Source of the DNA: JBMYYE01 sp049609065
Lineage (GTDB): Bacteria; Pseudomonadota; Alphaproteobacteria; Rhodobacterales; Rhodobacteraceae
Reading direction: 5' to 3'
DNA length: 7,646 bases
Assembly (NCBI GenBank): GCA_049609065.1
Contig: JBMYYE010000113.1
Location: forward strand, 1 to 7,646
The notes beneath the pieces were generated by a model. It was given only the letters and a program-made list of their open reading frames with translations, ran no database searches and was not told the origin of the DNA. The position numbers and the translations under genes were made by a program. Below are positions 1 through 6,938 of this stretch, one piece after another; within the stretch, counting starts at the first letter, position 1; each line of letters opens with the position of its first letter.

Positions 1-320
1 CGCTCGACTTGGCGCTCACAAACGTGGCCACCGGGGGCACCGTCATTTCAAGCACAGGTCAGCAAACCTACACTCCCACAGGCGGCGAGGCGATCACTCT
101 TAACGCTCTCTCCATTTCTGGATCAACCATCACAAATACAGGCACTTCGTCCATTACGGTCTCCGGATTTGGGTCTGATCCACTCATGGATGGGGCAGCA
201 ACACTGAATGCCACGGGCGCTTTTGCAGGTCCGTCTGGCGAAGAAATCTTAGGGAGTTTTTCCGCCACCGCCGCGAATACAGGGGACGTTCAAGGTCTCT
301 TCACAGGATCTTCACCGTAG
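1..320 (+). CDS. C-terminal fragment of a probable TbpB-like beta-barrel surface/lipoprotein
   Basis: The frame is open from the left edge to a TAG at 318-320, so this is the 3' part of a longer gene. A TTG at 9 exists, but nothing shows it to be a start. The roughly 106 visible residues are rich in Gly, Thr, Ser and Ala and have no Cys or Lys, which fits an exported beta-strand protein. Near the end the pattern G-A-F-A-G-P-S-G-E-E-I-L-G-S-F followed by G-L-F-T-G resembles the closing strands of TbpB-type barrel domains, where a G-x-F-x-G-P-x-x-x-E-x-x-G-x-F motif is common. In Rhodobacterales such domains occur in small secreted or lipid-anchored proteins. The signal peptide, if any, lies outside the window. 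The last 9 nt overlap the 3' end of the convergent cca gene. The coding call is firm; the family is a motif-level guess and the ligand is unknown. Confidence 0.55.
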   Translation, partial: LDLALTNVATGGTVISSTGQQTYTPTGGEAITLNALSISGSTITNTGTSSITVSGFGSDPLMDGAATLNATGAFAGPSGEEILGSFSATAANTGDVQGLFTGSSP

Positions 321-1469
321 TTCAGACAAAAGCTCATCCTTGGATTTTTGCCCCTGTGACGTGATCCAAGACCGCTCCAATTTTTTGAGACATATACCAA
401 GCTCTGGCCCTTGATACGCGTGCAATAAATCTTGGGCTTTAATCGGAAATATAGCTGTTGCGCCTGCTTCTATTTCCTGAAAAATACCTTTATTAGGCTC
501 TATTTCAGTCAGCGCAGCGCGCAACAAAACGGCCTGTATCCCTGCCGTTTTCCCAAGCTGATATCCAAGGTCGAACCCGCTATGATGGTCGACCGCAAAT
601 TGCCGAAACCGCTCAAACGCCCGCGTTTCTGCCCGCGACAATCGTAATGCATCACGCGGCGCATCCTGCACCAAAACGGCCAAACGCAAAATGGGATCAA
701 TTTCAGATCCATATATGTTTTCAAAATGCACCAGACGGGGCAACGCTTTGGCGTCCGCCCCCACAAGGCACTGGCTCAAAACCAAAGACGCCGCCATGGC
801 GGACACGGCTTGTGAGGGATCATCTGCCGCTAGGATTTTTCGAAATTCTTGACCAATCCGCTCTTTGGAAACTCTGGCCAAGCCATCCGCATGTGCCGCA
901 CAAGCGGCCAAGCCTTCGGGATCAATCCCATTTTCGAGATCACCATAAGTGGCAAAGAAACGAAAGAAGCGCAAAATACGCAGATAGTCCTCTTGAATGC
1001 GCGTTTCAGGATCGCCAATAAACCGCACATGTTGTGCCTCAAGGTCCTGCATGCCATCCAAAGGATCGATTACCACCCCATGCGCATCCGCATAAAGCGC
1101 ATTCATCGTCAAATCACGACGCTTTGCATCCTCTTCAATGCGTGTGGAAAACGCCACCGTCGCATGCCGCCCGTCAGTTTCAATATCCGCACGAAATGTT
1201 GTGACTTCAAAGGATGAACCCTTCACCACAAACGTCATTGTGCCGTGTTCGATGCCCGTTGGCAGGATGCGCATCCCGCGTTCTTTCGCGATTTCGATCA
1301 TTTCATCTGGCGTAGCAGATGTCGCAAGGTCAATATCCGCCACCACATATCCTAAAATCGCATTGCGCACGCATCCGCCCACAAAATAGAGCGCAAACCC
1401 CGCATCTTCAAACGCTTGGAACAGCATCTGCGTCTCAGGGTTTGAAATCCATTTTGCCGTCAGTTTCAT
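312..1469 (-). CDS. cca: CCA tRNA nucleotidyltransferase (class II, no HD domain)
   Basis: This 385-residue cytoplasmic enzyme adds or repairs the 3' CCA of tRNAs from CTP and ATP. The class II head domain is intact. GGCVRN at 31-36 binds the triphosphate; D45-I-D47 in ADIDLATSA carries the metal ligands; RRDLTMNALY lies at 117-126; and the EDxxR nucleotide-template motif is E160-D161-Y-L-R164, inside a stretch ending LRFFRF. S-K-E-R-I-x-x-E-F-R-K at the neck/body boundary is also typical. There is no C-terminal HD phosphohydrolase domain like that of E. coli Cca, as expected for the shorter alphaproteobacterial form. The ATG at 1469 overlaps the NUDIX stop as ATGA, so translation is probably coupled. 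It is the last gene of the hslO-NUDIX-cca operon. Its TGA at 312-314 lies inside the end of the convergent left-edge gene. A separate A-adding or poly(A) polymerase role cannot be excluded by eye. Confidence 0.93.
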   Translation of the reverse strand: MKLTAKWISNPETQMLFQAFEDAGFALYFVGGCVRNAILGYVVADIDLATSATPDEMIEIAKERGMRILPTGIEHGTMTFVVKGSSFEVTTFRADIETDGRHATVAFSTRIEEDAKRRDLTMNALYADAHGVVIDPLDGMQDLEAQHVRFIGDPETRIQEDYLRILRFFRFFATYGDLENGIDPEGLAACAAHADGLARVSKERIGQEFRKILAADDPSQAVSAMAASLVLSQCLVGADAKALPRLVHFENIYGSEIDPILRLAVLVQDAPRDALRLSRAETRAFERFRQFAVDHHSGFDLGYQLGKTAGIQAVLLRAALTEIEPNKGIFQEIEAGATAIFPIKAQDLLHAYQGPELGICLKKLERSWITSQGQKSKDELLSELR

Positions 1470-2059
1470 GGCTGCACTCGATCACAGAGCACCCGCAACA
1501 TGCGCGCCGTCGCGCCCCAAATATAATATGGGCCATAAGGAAGGGTATAATAATACCTGCGCTCACGCATCCAAATCCGCGACTGGACCAAATAGGCATC
1601 AGGGTTAAGAACATGCGCGAGCGGCACCTCAAACATTTCCTCAACCTCACCCACTTCTGGGCTGGGCACAAAATCCGTATGAATATGCGCCAAAACAGGC
1701 GTAACTTGAAACTGAGTTACGGTTTGGTGCGGTGGTAGGACCCCTAAAACCGTCACATTTTCAGGCGGAAGACCAATTTCTTCGTGCGCCTCACGCAGGG
1801 CCGTATCGTGAAGGGATGGATCCCCTTCATCCATTTTGCCGCCTGGAAACGCCACCTGTCCTGGATGGTGCTTAAGGTGGGAGGCGCGTTTTGTCAGGAC
1901 GATCATCGGCTCATCCCGCATAATCACCCCGACCAAAACCGCCGCATCCCGTAACGCAACATCAGGGCGCGCGTTGCCCGGGTTTAAGTCAAAATCAGAC
2001 GATCCGCCGCCCGCAAAGGTTGCACGTTCAAGCGTTGTTATCCAATGCGCGCCGCTCAA
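1466..2059 (-). CDS. NUDIX hydrolase, probable CoA pyrophosphatase (NudL/YeaB type), TTG start
   Basis: This 197-residue NUDIX protein probably hydrolyses CoA or acyl-CoA to 3',5'-ADP and (acyl)phosphopantetheine. The NudL subfamily signature is clear: LTKRAS at 55-60, then HLKHHPGQVA leading into FPGG at 71-74. The catalytic helix REAHEEIGL lies at 89-97. As in that subfamily, the Nudix box has one extra residue between the Gly-rich turn and the R-E-x-x-E-E core, so the classical spacing does not fit exactly. L-P-P-H-Q-T follows at about 108-113. The frame has no early ATG (the first internal Met is residue 47, beyond the N-terminal strand). The best start is TTG at 2059, which overlaps the hslO stop as TTGA. 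The 3' end overlaps cca as ATGA. Substrate specificity is inferred from the family; another nucleotide or CoA derivative is possible. Confidence 0.9.
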   Translation of the reverse strand: MSGAHWITTLERATFAGGGSSDFDLNPGNARPDVALRDAAVLVGVIMRDEPMIVLTKRASHLKHHPGQVAFPGGKMDEGDPSLHDTALREAHEEIGLPPENVTVLGVLPPHQTVTQFQVTPVLAHIHTDFVPSPEVGEVEEMFEVPLAHVLNPDAYLVQSRIWMRERRYYYTLPYGPYYIWGATARMLRVLCDRVQP

Positions 2060-3030
2060 CCCGCGGTCTTTTCCGCATCAAAGCCAAGCTCTTTTGGATC
2101 CATCACATAATGTGCACCGCAAAATTGACAATCCGCCGTCACGGTGCCTTCATCCGTGGTCATATGCGCGATGTCTTTTGCAGAATACATCGACATCGTG
2201 TTGCGCACACGGTCCTCAGAACAGGTGCAGCCAAAGAGCACAGGTTGCGCGTCAAACACCCGCGCGTCTTCTTCGTGGAACAGGCGATATAGCAAATTCA
2301 ACGGCGGAACCTTCGGGCCAACCAATTCAAGTTCTTCGACAGAATTCATCAAAATCCGCGTCCGATTCCAATTTTCTTCGACCTCTTCATCGGTCAAATT
2401 CGCTGTTTTAGACACTGTTTCTGTGATCAGAAGGCTTGAGGCTTTGGGCATTTGTTGGATCATAATCCCACCCGCGCGCCAACCGTTTTGACCGCCTGGC
2501 TCCATGGATTTTCCAAATGAAAGCTTAAACTCCGTGCGCAGCTGTTCGGATTGTTCAAAATACGTTTCCGCACAGGCCGCCAAGGACCCACCCGCAATTG
2601 GTGTAATCCCTGAATAGGGCTCCGTACCTTCGCCTTGGTCAATCAAAATCGCAAAATAGCCTTTGCCAATTTGTGAAAACGGCACCGCTTTTTGATCGAG
2701 CTTCTCCTCATCAAAGCTTGCATAGGCGCGAATTTTGGCAACATCTCCTTCGTGCTGCGGGGCGTAATAATCCGTCGCAATAATGCGCACGGCCCCGCTA
2801 CCACGGATCTGCAACGACAATTTCCAACGCAATTTGATCGTCTGCCCAATCAGCGCCGTGAGGATCGCAGCCTCAGCCACCAAGGCTTCGATCGCATCAG
2901 GATAGTCATGTTGCGCCAAGACATTATCGAGTACCCCATCCAAACGCGCAACGCGCCCCCGGATGTCCGACGCATCGAGTTGAAACGGCAGGACGCTATC
3001 GTCCCATGAAACTTGCTGATCTGTGGTCAT
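2056..3030 (-). CDS. hslO: Redox-regulated holdase chaperone Hsp33
   Basis: This 324-residue cytoplasmic chaperone binds unfolding proteins under oxidative plus heat stress. The C-terminal zinc redox switch is complete: C268-T-C270 in FGCTCS and C301-Q-F-C304 in ADCQFCGAHY. These four cysteines bind zinc when reduced and form disulfides when the chaperone is active. The N-terminal core has the family's P-F-Q-L-D start, the AEAAILTALIGQTIKLRWKL helix region and the P-Y-S-G-I/L-x-P stretch (EPYSGITPIAGG). The ATG at 3030 is preceded by AAGGAA with 8 nt spacing, a good ribosome site. It is the first gene of the minus operon and transcription starts from the 3031-3237 region. It is somewhat longer than E. 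coli Hsp33 (about 290 residues), mostly through short end extensions and loops. Nothing looks broken. Confidence 0.96.
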   Translation of the reverse strand: MTTDQQVSWDDSVLPFQLDASDIRGRVARLDGVLDNVLAQHDYPDAIEALVAEAAILTALIGQTIKLRWKLSLQIRGSGAVRIIATDYYAPQHEGDVAKIRAYASFDEEKLDQKAVPFSQIGKGYFAILIDQGEGTEPYSGITPIAGGSLAACAETYFEQSEQLRTEFKLSFGKSMEPGGQNGWRAGGIMIQQMPKASSLLITETVSKTANLTDEEVEENWNRTRILMNSVEELELVGPKVPPLNLLYRLFHEEDARVFDAQPVLFGCTCSEDRVRNTMSMYSAKDIAHMTTDEGTVTADCQFCGAHYVMDPKELGFDAEKTAG

Positions 3031-3237
3031 ATCACATATTCCTTAGCTATTCGCGCCCCCTTATCGCCCGAGAAATCCCAAAGCAACAGAGCACGGATGC
3101 CAAATAAGCTACATCTTGGCTATTACAATGCCCAAAAGGGCAAAAAAATCCATCTTATTTACGTTTTTGAATTCCCATTTCATCGTTTTTTTGAGATATG
3201 AAGGGGCATATTTCAAACCTTAGAAAGCAGCAGACTT
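3031..3237. promoter_or_regulatory. Divergent intergenic region between hslO and fbp
   Basis: These 207 bp separate two divergently transcribed operons, so they must hold both promoters. Beside hslO lies the ribosome site AAGGAA (minus strand, 3044-3039). The half beside fbp is AT-rich with T-runs at 3164-3168 and 3185-3192. Visible symmetric elements are the 14-bp palindrome at 3129-3142 and a GCCAA/TTGGC inverted repeat (3099-3103 and 3116-3120, 12-nt gap). I found no -35/-10 pair on either strand that I would defend, nor a clear heat-shock (sigma-32) promoter for hslO. The fbp start has only a weak purine stretch, AGAAAG, at 3222-3227. Confidence 0.6.
3129..3142. repeat. 14-bp palindrome TGCCC-AAAA-GGGCA, possible operator
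   Basis: The five-base arms are perfectly complementary around AAAA, in the divergent hslO/fbp spacer about 96 nt upstream of the fbp start. Seven A residues follow on the plus strand. A short hairpin with this stem could also act as a weak attenuator on the minus-strand reading, but no gene ends just upstream in that direction. An operator for a carbon-metabolism regulator is a guess from position; I do not recognise the consensus. Confidence 0.35.
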
Positions 3238-4191
3238 ATGAACACATCCTTGCCGCTCGATCTTATTCCTGAAAACCTACGCCCTGCGATGGGGGCTCTT
3301 TGTGATGTTGGCGTCAACCTCGCCCATACAATTGCCAAAGGCGCAATCGGTCAGTCCTTGGGCAATGAGGTTGGTGAAAACTCAGATGGCGACGGGCAAA
3401 AAGCGCTGGACGTTTTGGCAGATGACGAATTTGCCGCCGCTCTCAAAGGATCAGGCGTGCGCTGGTATGCCTCTGAGGAACAAGAAAGCGTTGTCGAAAT
3501 CGACACGGATGGAACGCTGGCACTGGCGATTGACCCGCTTGACGGATCTTCAAACATCGATGTGAACGTCTCTATCGGCACGATCTTTTCGATCTATGAC
3601 GCCAAAGACGACGCCGAAGACAGCTTCCTTCGTAAAGGCCGCGAACAGATCGCTGCGGGCTACATCGTTTATGGCCCACAAACGGGTTTGATGGTTACGT
3701 TCGGGGATGGCACACTGCAGTTTGTTCTCGATCCTGATACGAAAAAATATGTGCTGGTGGAACGCAATATGCGCGTGCCTGAGGTGACGAAAGAATTTTC
3801 AATCAACGCGTCCAATCATCGTCATTGGGTAGCCCCCGTTCAAAGCTACATCGATGACTGTCTGGCGGGTGAAACGGGTCCACGTGGTAAAAATTTCAAC
3901 ATGCGTTGGGTTGGGTCTTTGGTCGCGGAAACGCACCGCATTTTAACCCGCGGTGGCGCATTCCTTTATCCAAGCGATGCGCGCAGTGGCTATGAAAACG
4001 GGCGGCTTCGCATGGTGTATGAATGCGCGCCGATGGCCATGTTGATGGAACAAGCCGGTGGTCTGGCTGTGGTCGGTGCAACGGATGTTTTGGACACCGT
4101 CGTCGATGAACTCCATGCACGTGCCCCTTTGATTATGGGATCCGCAGAAGAGATCAAAATCATCAACACAAAATTTAAGACACAAGGGTAA
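3238..4191 (+). CDS. fbp: Fructose-1,6-bisphosphatase, class I
   Basis: This 317-residue enzyme hydrolyses fructose-1,6-bisphosphate to fructose-6-phosphate, the committed step of gluconeogenesis (and of the Calvin cycle where present). The class I metal site is intact: D52-G-x-x-K-x-L-D-V-L-A-D, S79-E-E81 and the hallmark DPLDGSSNID at 99-108. Substrate-binding motifs follow: N-M-R-W-V-G-S-L-V-A-E at 221-231, GGAFLYP at 239-245, and G-R-L-R-M-V-Y-E-C-A-P-M-A at 255-267. These exclude the unrelated class II (GlpX) fold. ATG 3238 was chosen because the homologous N-terminal helix follows directly; its ribosome site (AGAAAG) is weak. pgk starts 3 nt after the TAA, and the fbp tail carries the pgk ribosome site, so the genes are co-transcribed. 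Length is near the usual 320-340 residues. Allosteric control by AMP cannot be judged from sequence alone. Confidence 0.95.
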   Translation: MNTSLPLDLIPENLRPAMGALCDVGVNLAHTIAKGAIGQSLGNEVGENSDGDGQKALDVLADDEFAAALKGSGVRWYASEEQESVVEIDTDGTLALAIDPLDGSSNIDVNVSIGTIFSIYDAKDDAEDSFLRKGREQIAAGYIVYGPQTGLMVTFGDGTLQFVLDPDTKKYVLVERNMRVPEVTKEFSINASNHRHWVAPVQSYIDDCLAGETGPRGKNFNMRWVGSLVAETHRILTRGGAFLYPSDARSGYENGRLRMVYECAPMAMLMEQAGGLAVVGATDVLDTVVDELHARAPLIMGSAEEIKIINTKFKTQG

Positions 4192-4194
4192 TCG

Positions 4195-5385
4195 ATGACA
4201 ATTCATGCAATCACAGATGAAGCCGTAGCGGGTAAAACCCTCATCGTGCGATCCGATTTGAACGTCCCGATGAAAGACGGCAAAGTCACCGATGCGACGC
4301 GCATCGAACGGTTTGCAGACGGCATGAAGGACCTTTTGGCCAAAGGTGCGCGCCTCGTGATCCTATCCCATTTTGGTCGCCCTAAAGGTCAGGTTGTCCC
4401 TGATCTTTCCCTCGCGTCCGTGGTGAATGATTTGTCAAAGGCGCTCGGCACACCCGTTATGTTTGTTGATACATGTCGCGGTGAAGACGCGCAAAAAGCG
4501 GCCGCTGACCTCAAAGACGGTCAGGTGCTTTTGTGTGAAAACCTGCGTTTTGATGCGGGTGAAGAGAAAAACGATGCTGAGCTTGCCAAAGATTTGGCCA
4601 AACTTGGTGACTATTATGTTAATGACGCGTTTTCCTGTGCCCACCGTGCGCATGCCTCAACCGCCGCGATCGCAGATCACATGCCGTCATTTTCAGGACC
4701 TTTGATGTCCGAGGAAATCAGCGCATTGCAGGCCGCGCTTGAGGCGCCAAAGCGCCCCTCCGTCGCCATTGTTGGCGGTGCAAAAGTGTCCTCAAAAATT
4801 GCCGTTTTGAAAAACCTCGTTGGAAAACTCGATGCCGTAATCATCGGCGGCGGCATGGCCAACACATTTCTATTCGCAAATGGCGTTGAGATGGGATCAT
4901 CCTTGCATGAGGCCGATCAGGTCGACACCGTAAAAGAAATCGAAGCGCTCGCTGCGGCGTCTGGCTGTGAAATTCTTTTGCCCCAAGACGCGGCATTTGC
5001 CAAAGAATTCAAAGCGGGCGCCGCCATGCGCATTGGCGCATCCACCGATTGCCAATCAGATGAGATGATTTTGGACGCTGGCCCCGAGGCCGCCAAAGCG
5101 TTTTCGACAACCCTTACGGATGCGAAAACCATCCTTTGGAACGGTCCGCTTGGTGCGTTTGAAATCCCGCCTTTTGACACGGCAACTGTCGCACTTGCGA
5201 AAGCGGCGGCGGCCGAAACCAAAAATGGCGACACCGTATCGGTTGCAGGCGGCGGTGACACCGTTGCGGCGCTAAACCATGCGGGTGTTGCCGATGACTT
5301 TACATATGTATCCTCCGCGGGGGGTGCATTCCTTGAATGGCTCGAAGGTAAAACCCTTCCGGGCATCGCGGCGCTTGACCGCTAG
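4195..5385 (+). CDS. pgk: Phosphoglycerate kinase
   Basis: This 396-residue cytoplasmic enzyme interconverts 3-phosphoglycerate plus ATP and 1,3-bisphosphoglycerate plus ADP. The substrate-binding N-domain shows VRSDLNVP at 18-25, SHFGRPKG at 58-65, E115-N-L-R-F-D-A-G-E-E and N143-D-A-F-S-C-A-H-R-A-H. The C-domain shows VGGAKVSSKI at 193-202, the G-G-G-M-A-N-T-F segment at 218-225, and the nucleotide-binding V-A-G-G-G-D-T-V-A-A-L near the end, followed by S-S-A-G-G-A-F-L-E-W-L-E-G. Full family length. The ribosome site AAGGG lies at 4184-4188, overlapping the end of fbp, 6 nt before the ATG. The fba start follows 21 nt after the TAG. In an operon with fbp and fba it suggests use in the gluconeogenic direction, but the reaction is reversible and serves glycolysis too. 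Confidence 0.97.
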   Translation: MTIHAITDEAVAGKTLIVRSDLNVPMKDGKVTDATRIERFADGMKDLLAKGARLVILSHFGRPKGQVVPDLSLASVVNDLSKALGTPVMFVDTCRGEDAQKAAADLKDGQVLLCENLRFDAGEEKNDAELAKDLAKLGDYYVNDAFSCAHRAHASTAAIADHMPSFSGPLMSEEISALQAALEAPKRPSVAIVGGAKVSSKIAVLKNLVGKLDAVIIGGGMANTFLFANGVEMGSSLHEADQVDTVKEIEALAAASGCEILLPQDAAFAKEFKAGAAMRIGASTDCQSDEMILDAGPEAAKAFSTTLTDAKTILWNGPLGAFEIPPFDTATVALAKAAAAETKNGDTVSVAGGGDTVAALNHAGVADDFTYVSSAGGAFLEWLEGKTLPGIAALDR

Positions 5386-5406
5386 TTTAACCGAAAGAGA
5401 GAACAG

Positions 5407-6456
5407 ATGGCCCTTATTACACTTCGCCAACTATTGGATCACGCCGCCGAAAACGACTACGGTGTGCCCGCCTTTAACATCAACAACATGGAACAGGGCC
5501 TCGCCATTATGGAGGCGGCCAAGAAAACCAATTCACCCGTGATTTTGCAGGCCTCTCGCGGCGCGCGCGCTTATGCGGGCGATATCATGTTGAAGCACCT
5601 GATCATGGCGCTCTCAGAAATGTATCCAGATATCCCGCTTTGTATGCACCAAGACCACGGCAACAACGAACAAACCTGTTTGTCCGCGATTAAACACGGG
5701 TTTACATCCGTGATGATGGACGGCTCTTTAGAAGCCGACATGAAAACGCCTGCGTCCTATGAATACAACGTCAACATCACCAAAAACGTGAGCCAACAAG
5801 CCCATTGGATCGGCGCATCGGTTGAAGGTGAGTTGGGCGTTCTAGGCAACCTCGAAACAGGCGAAGCCGCCGAAGAAGACGGTTCAGGTGCTGCAGGTAA
5901 ATTGACCATGGAAGACATGCTCACCGATCCAGCACAGGCCAAAGATTTCGTCGCCCAGACCAAAGTTGACGCGCTCGCGATTGCGTGCGGCACGTCCCAC
6001 GGCGCCTATAAATTCACCCGCAAACCAGACGGTGACATTTTGGCGATTAGCCAGATCGAAGCCATCCACAAAGAGATCCCCCATGTGCACCTCGTGATGC
6101 ATGGCTCATCCTCTGTGCCGCAATATTTGCAGGACCTCATCAATGAATTTGGCGGCGATATGCCACAAACTTATGGCGTGCCTGTGGAAGAAATCGAACG
6201 CGGCATCAAATCTGGCGTGCGCAAAGTGAACATCGATACGGATAACCGCATGGCAATCACCGGCACGTTCCGCCGTATCGCTGCGGAAAACAAATCCGAA
6301 TTTGACCCGCGTAAATTTATGATCCCCGCCATGGCTGCCATGCAAGAAGTTTGTATCGACCGCTTTGAACGCTTCGGCACAGCCGGCCATGCCGATAAGA
6401 TCAAGCCGATTTCCATGGACGACATGGCAAAACGCTATGAAGATGGCACGCTTTAA
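5407..6456 (+). CDS. fba: Fructose-bisphosphate aldolase, class II (Calvin-cycle subtype)
   Basis: This 349-residue zinc aldolase condenses dihydroxyacetone phosphate and glyceraldehyde-3-phosphate to fructose-1,6-bisphosphate, the substrate of the FBPase encoded two genes upstream. The catalytic Asp and first zinc His are in MHQDHGNN (D83, H84). G-A-S-V-E-G-E-L-G at 136-144 supplies the Glu ligand region. H198 lies in ACGTSHGAYKF and H232 in VMHGSSSVP. NIDTDNR at 275-281 binds the phosphate. Length and the GELGVLGN pattern match the longer CbbA-like subtype found in proteobacteria, rather than the E. coli FbaA or the gatY/agaY groups. The subtype name does not by itself prove CO2 fixation. 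GAGAG with 7 nt spacing precedes the ATG at 5407. The gene is followed by a hairpin terminator at 6485-6516, so it ends the operon. Confidence 0.96.
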   Translation: MALITLRQLLDHAAENDYGVPAFNINNMEQGLAIMEAAKKTNSPVILQASRGARAYAGDIMLKHLIMALSEMYPDIPLCMHQDHGNNEQTCLSAIKHGFTSVMMDGSLEADMKTPASYEYNVNITKNVSQQAHWIGASVEGELGVLGNLETGEAAEEDGSGAAGKLTMEDMLTDPAQAKDFVAQTKVDALAIACGTSHGAYKFTRKPDGDILAISQIEAIHKEIPHVHLVMHGSSSVPQYLQDLINEFGGDMPQTYGVPVEEIERGIKSGVRKVNIDTDNRMAITGTFRRIAAENKSEFDPRKFMIPAMAAMQEVCIDRFERFGTAGHADKIKPISMDDMAKRYEDGTL

Positions 6457-6484
6457 GTTTTTAACTTAAGAGCCACACAATAAT

Positions 6485-6516
6485 AAGAGCTCGCTTTTTA
6501 GCGGGCTCTTTATTTT
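6485..6516 (+). terminator. Intrinsic terminator of the fbp-pgk-fba operon
   Basis: A 10-bp stem pairs 6485-6494 (AAGAGCTCGC) with 6501-6510 (GCGGGCTCTT), with one U-G wobble and the loop TTTTTA. A T-rich tail follows to 6516. It starts 29 nt after the fba stop. It also lies 12 nt beyond the stop of the convergent 136-residue gene. The reverse reading has a poorer U-tract (ATTATTG), so it may end that transcript only in part. Confidence 0.85.
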
Positions 6517-6527
6517 AACTGTCAGAT

Positions 6528-6938
6528 CTAACCGTTAATATTTTTAAACAAGTTATTAGTAACAGCAAAGACCAAGCCAATCGCCGCTGCTGCCGTACTT
6601 CCTACCAAAAAAGTTAGCACACTATCAGGCAGGCTAAATCCATAAACATTAAACCCAGAGTATATCAATACTTCTGCGACGAACACCGAGTAATAGGATA
6701 AATACTTAAACACCTTCGTTGCGTAAGATACCCGTAGCTCTCTATTTAGACGGCGATCCTCATTTTGCTGCCGAATAGTTTCCGTTTCGGCGCGCTTTCT
6801 TTCACGATCATCATAGGAGCCATCATCGATTGCGCTCAATTCTTGGATGGCTTTCGAATCGTTAGCATCCAAGCCAGAAACCTGCCTCTTCATCACTTCA
6901 AGCAGTGCTTCTCTTGAAATCTTAGGATTAGATGACAT
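6528..6938 (-). CDS. Small two-span membrane protein, predicted toxin of a Panacea-type TA pair
   Basis: I do not recognise a named family for this 136-residue protein. Residues 1-72 are soluble and highly charged, with helix-forming or coiled-coil-like stretches rich in R, E, D and Q at about 43-70. Two hydrophobic segments follow, at about 77-99 (aromatic: F-K-Y-L-S-Y-Y-S-V-F-V) and about 106-126. They are joined by a short loop with L-P-D, and the protein ends F-K-N-I-N-G. The second span has the pattern L-x-D-x-V-L-x-x-L-V-G-S-T-x-x-x-x-I-G-L. From memory this resembles small membrane proteins often encoded beside Panacea genes, but that is unchecked. There is no signal peptide. The ATG at 6938 abuts the TAG of the upstream Panacea gene with no spacer and no clear ribosome site, so translation is probably coupled. 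A toxin role is inferred from this pairing and from published Panacea systems with membrane-acting toxins. A cell-envelope sensor or defence effector is the alternative. Confidence 0.7.
   Translation of the reverse strand: MSSNPKISREALLEVMKRQVSGLDANDSKAIQELSAIDDGSYDDRERKRAETETIRQQNEDRRLNRELRVSYATKVFKYLSYYSVFVAEVLIYSGFNVYGFSLPDSVLTFLVGSTAAAAIGLVFAVTNNLFKNING

Noticed and set aside
849..1217. Long plus-strand ORFs opposite cca (also at 1319-1738 and 1836-2411)
   Set aside because: They lie entirely antisense to well-supported enzymes, have arginine- and proline-rich shadow composition, no motifs and no ribosome sites.
3013..3201. Plus-strand 62-codon ORF across the hslO start and the intergenic region
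   Set aside because: It begins antisense inside hslO, lacks a ribosome site, and its composition simply reflects the spacer.
3238..4191. GlpX-type (class II) FBPase or inositol monophosphatase
   Set aside because: The DPLDGSSNID motif and class I length and C-terminal motifs identify class I FBPase; inositol monophosphatases share only the distant metal site.
4917..5366. 149-codon minus-strand ORF opposite pgk
   Set aside because: It is a shadow of a complete pgk gene; its Ala/Ser-rich translation shows no family motif.
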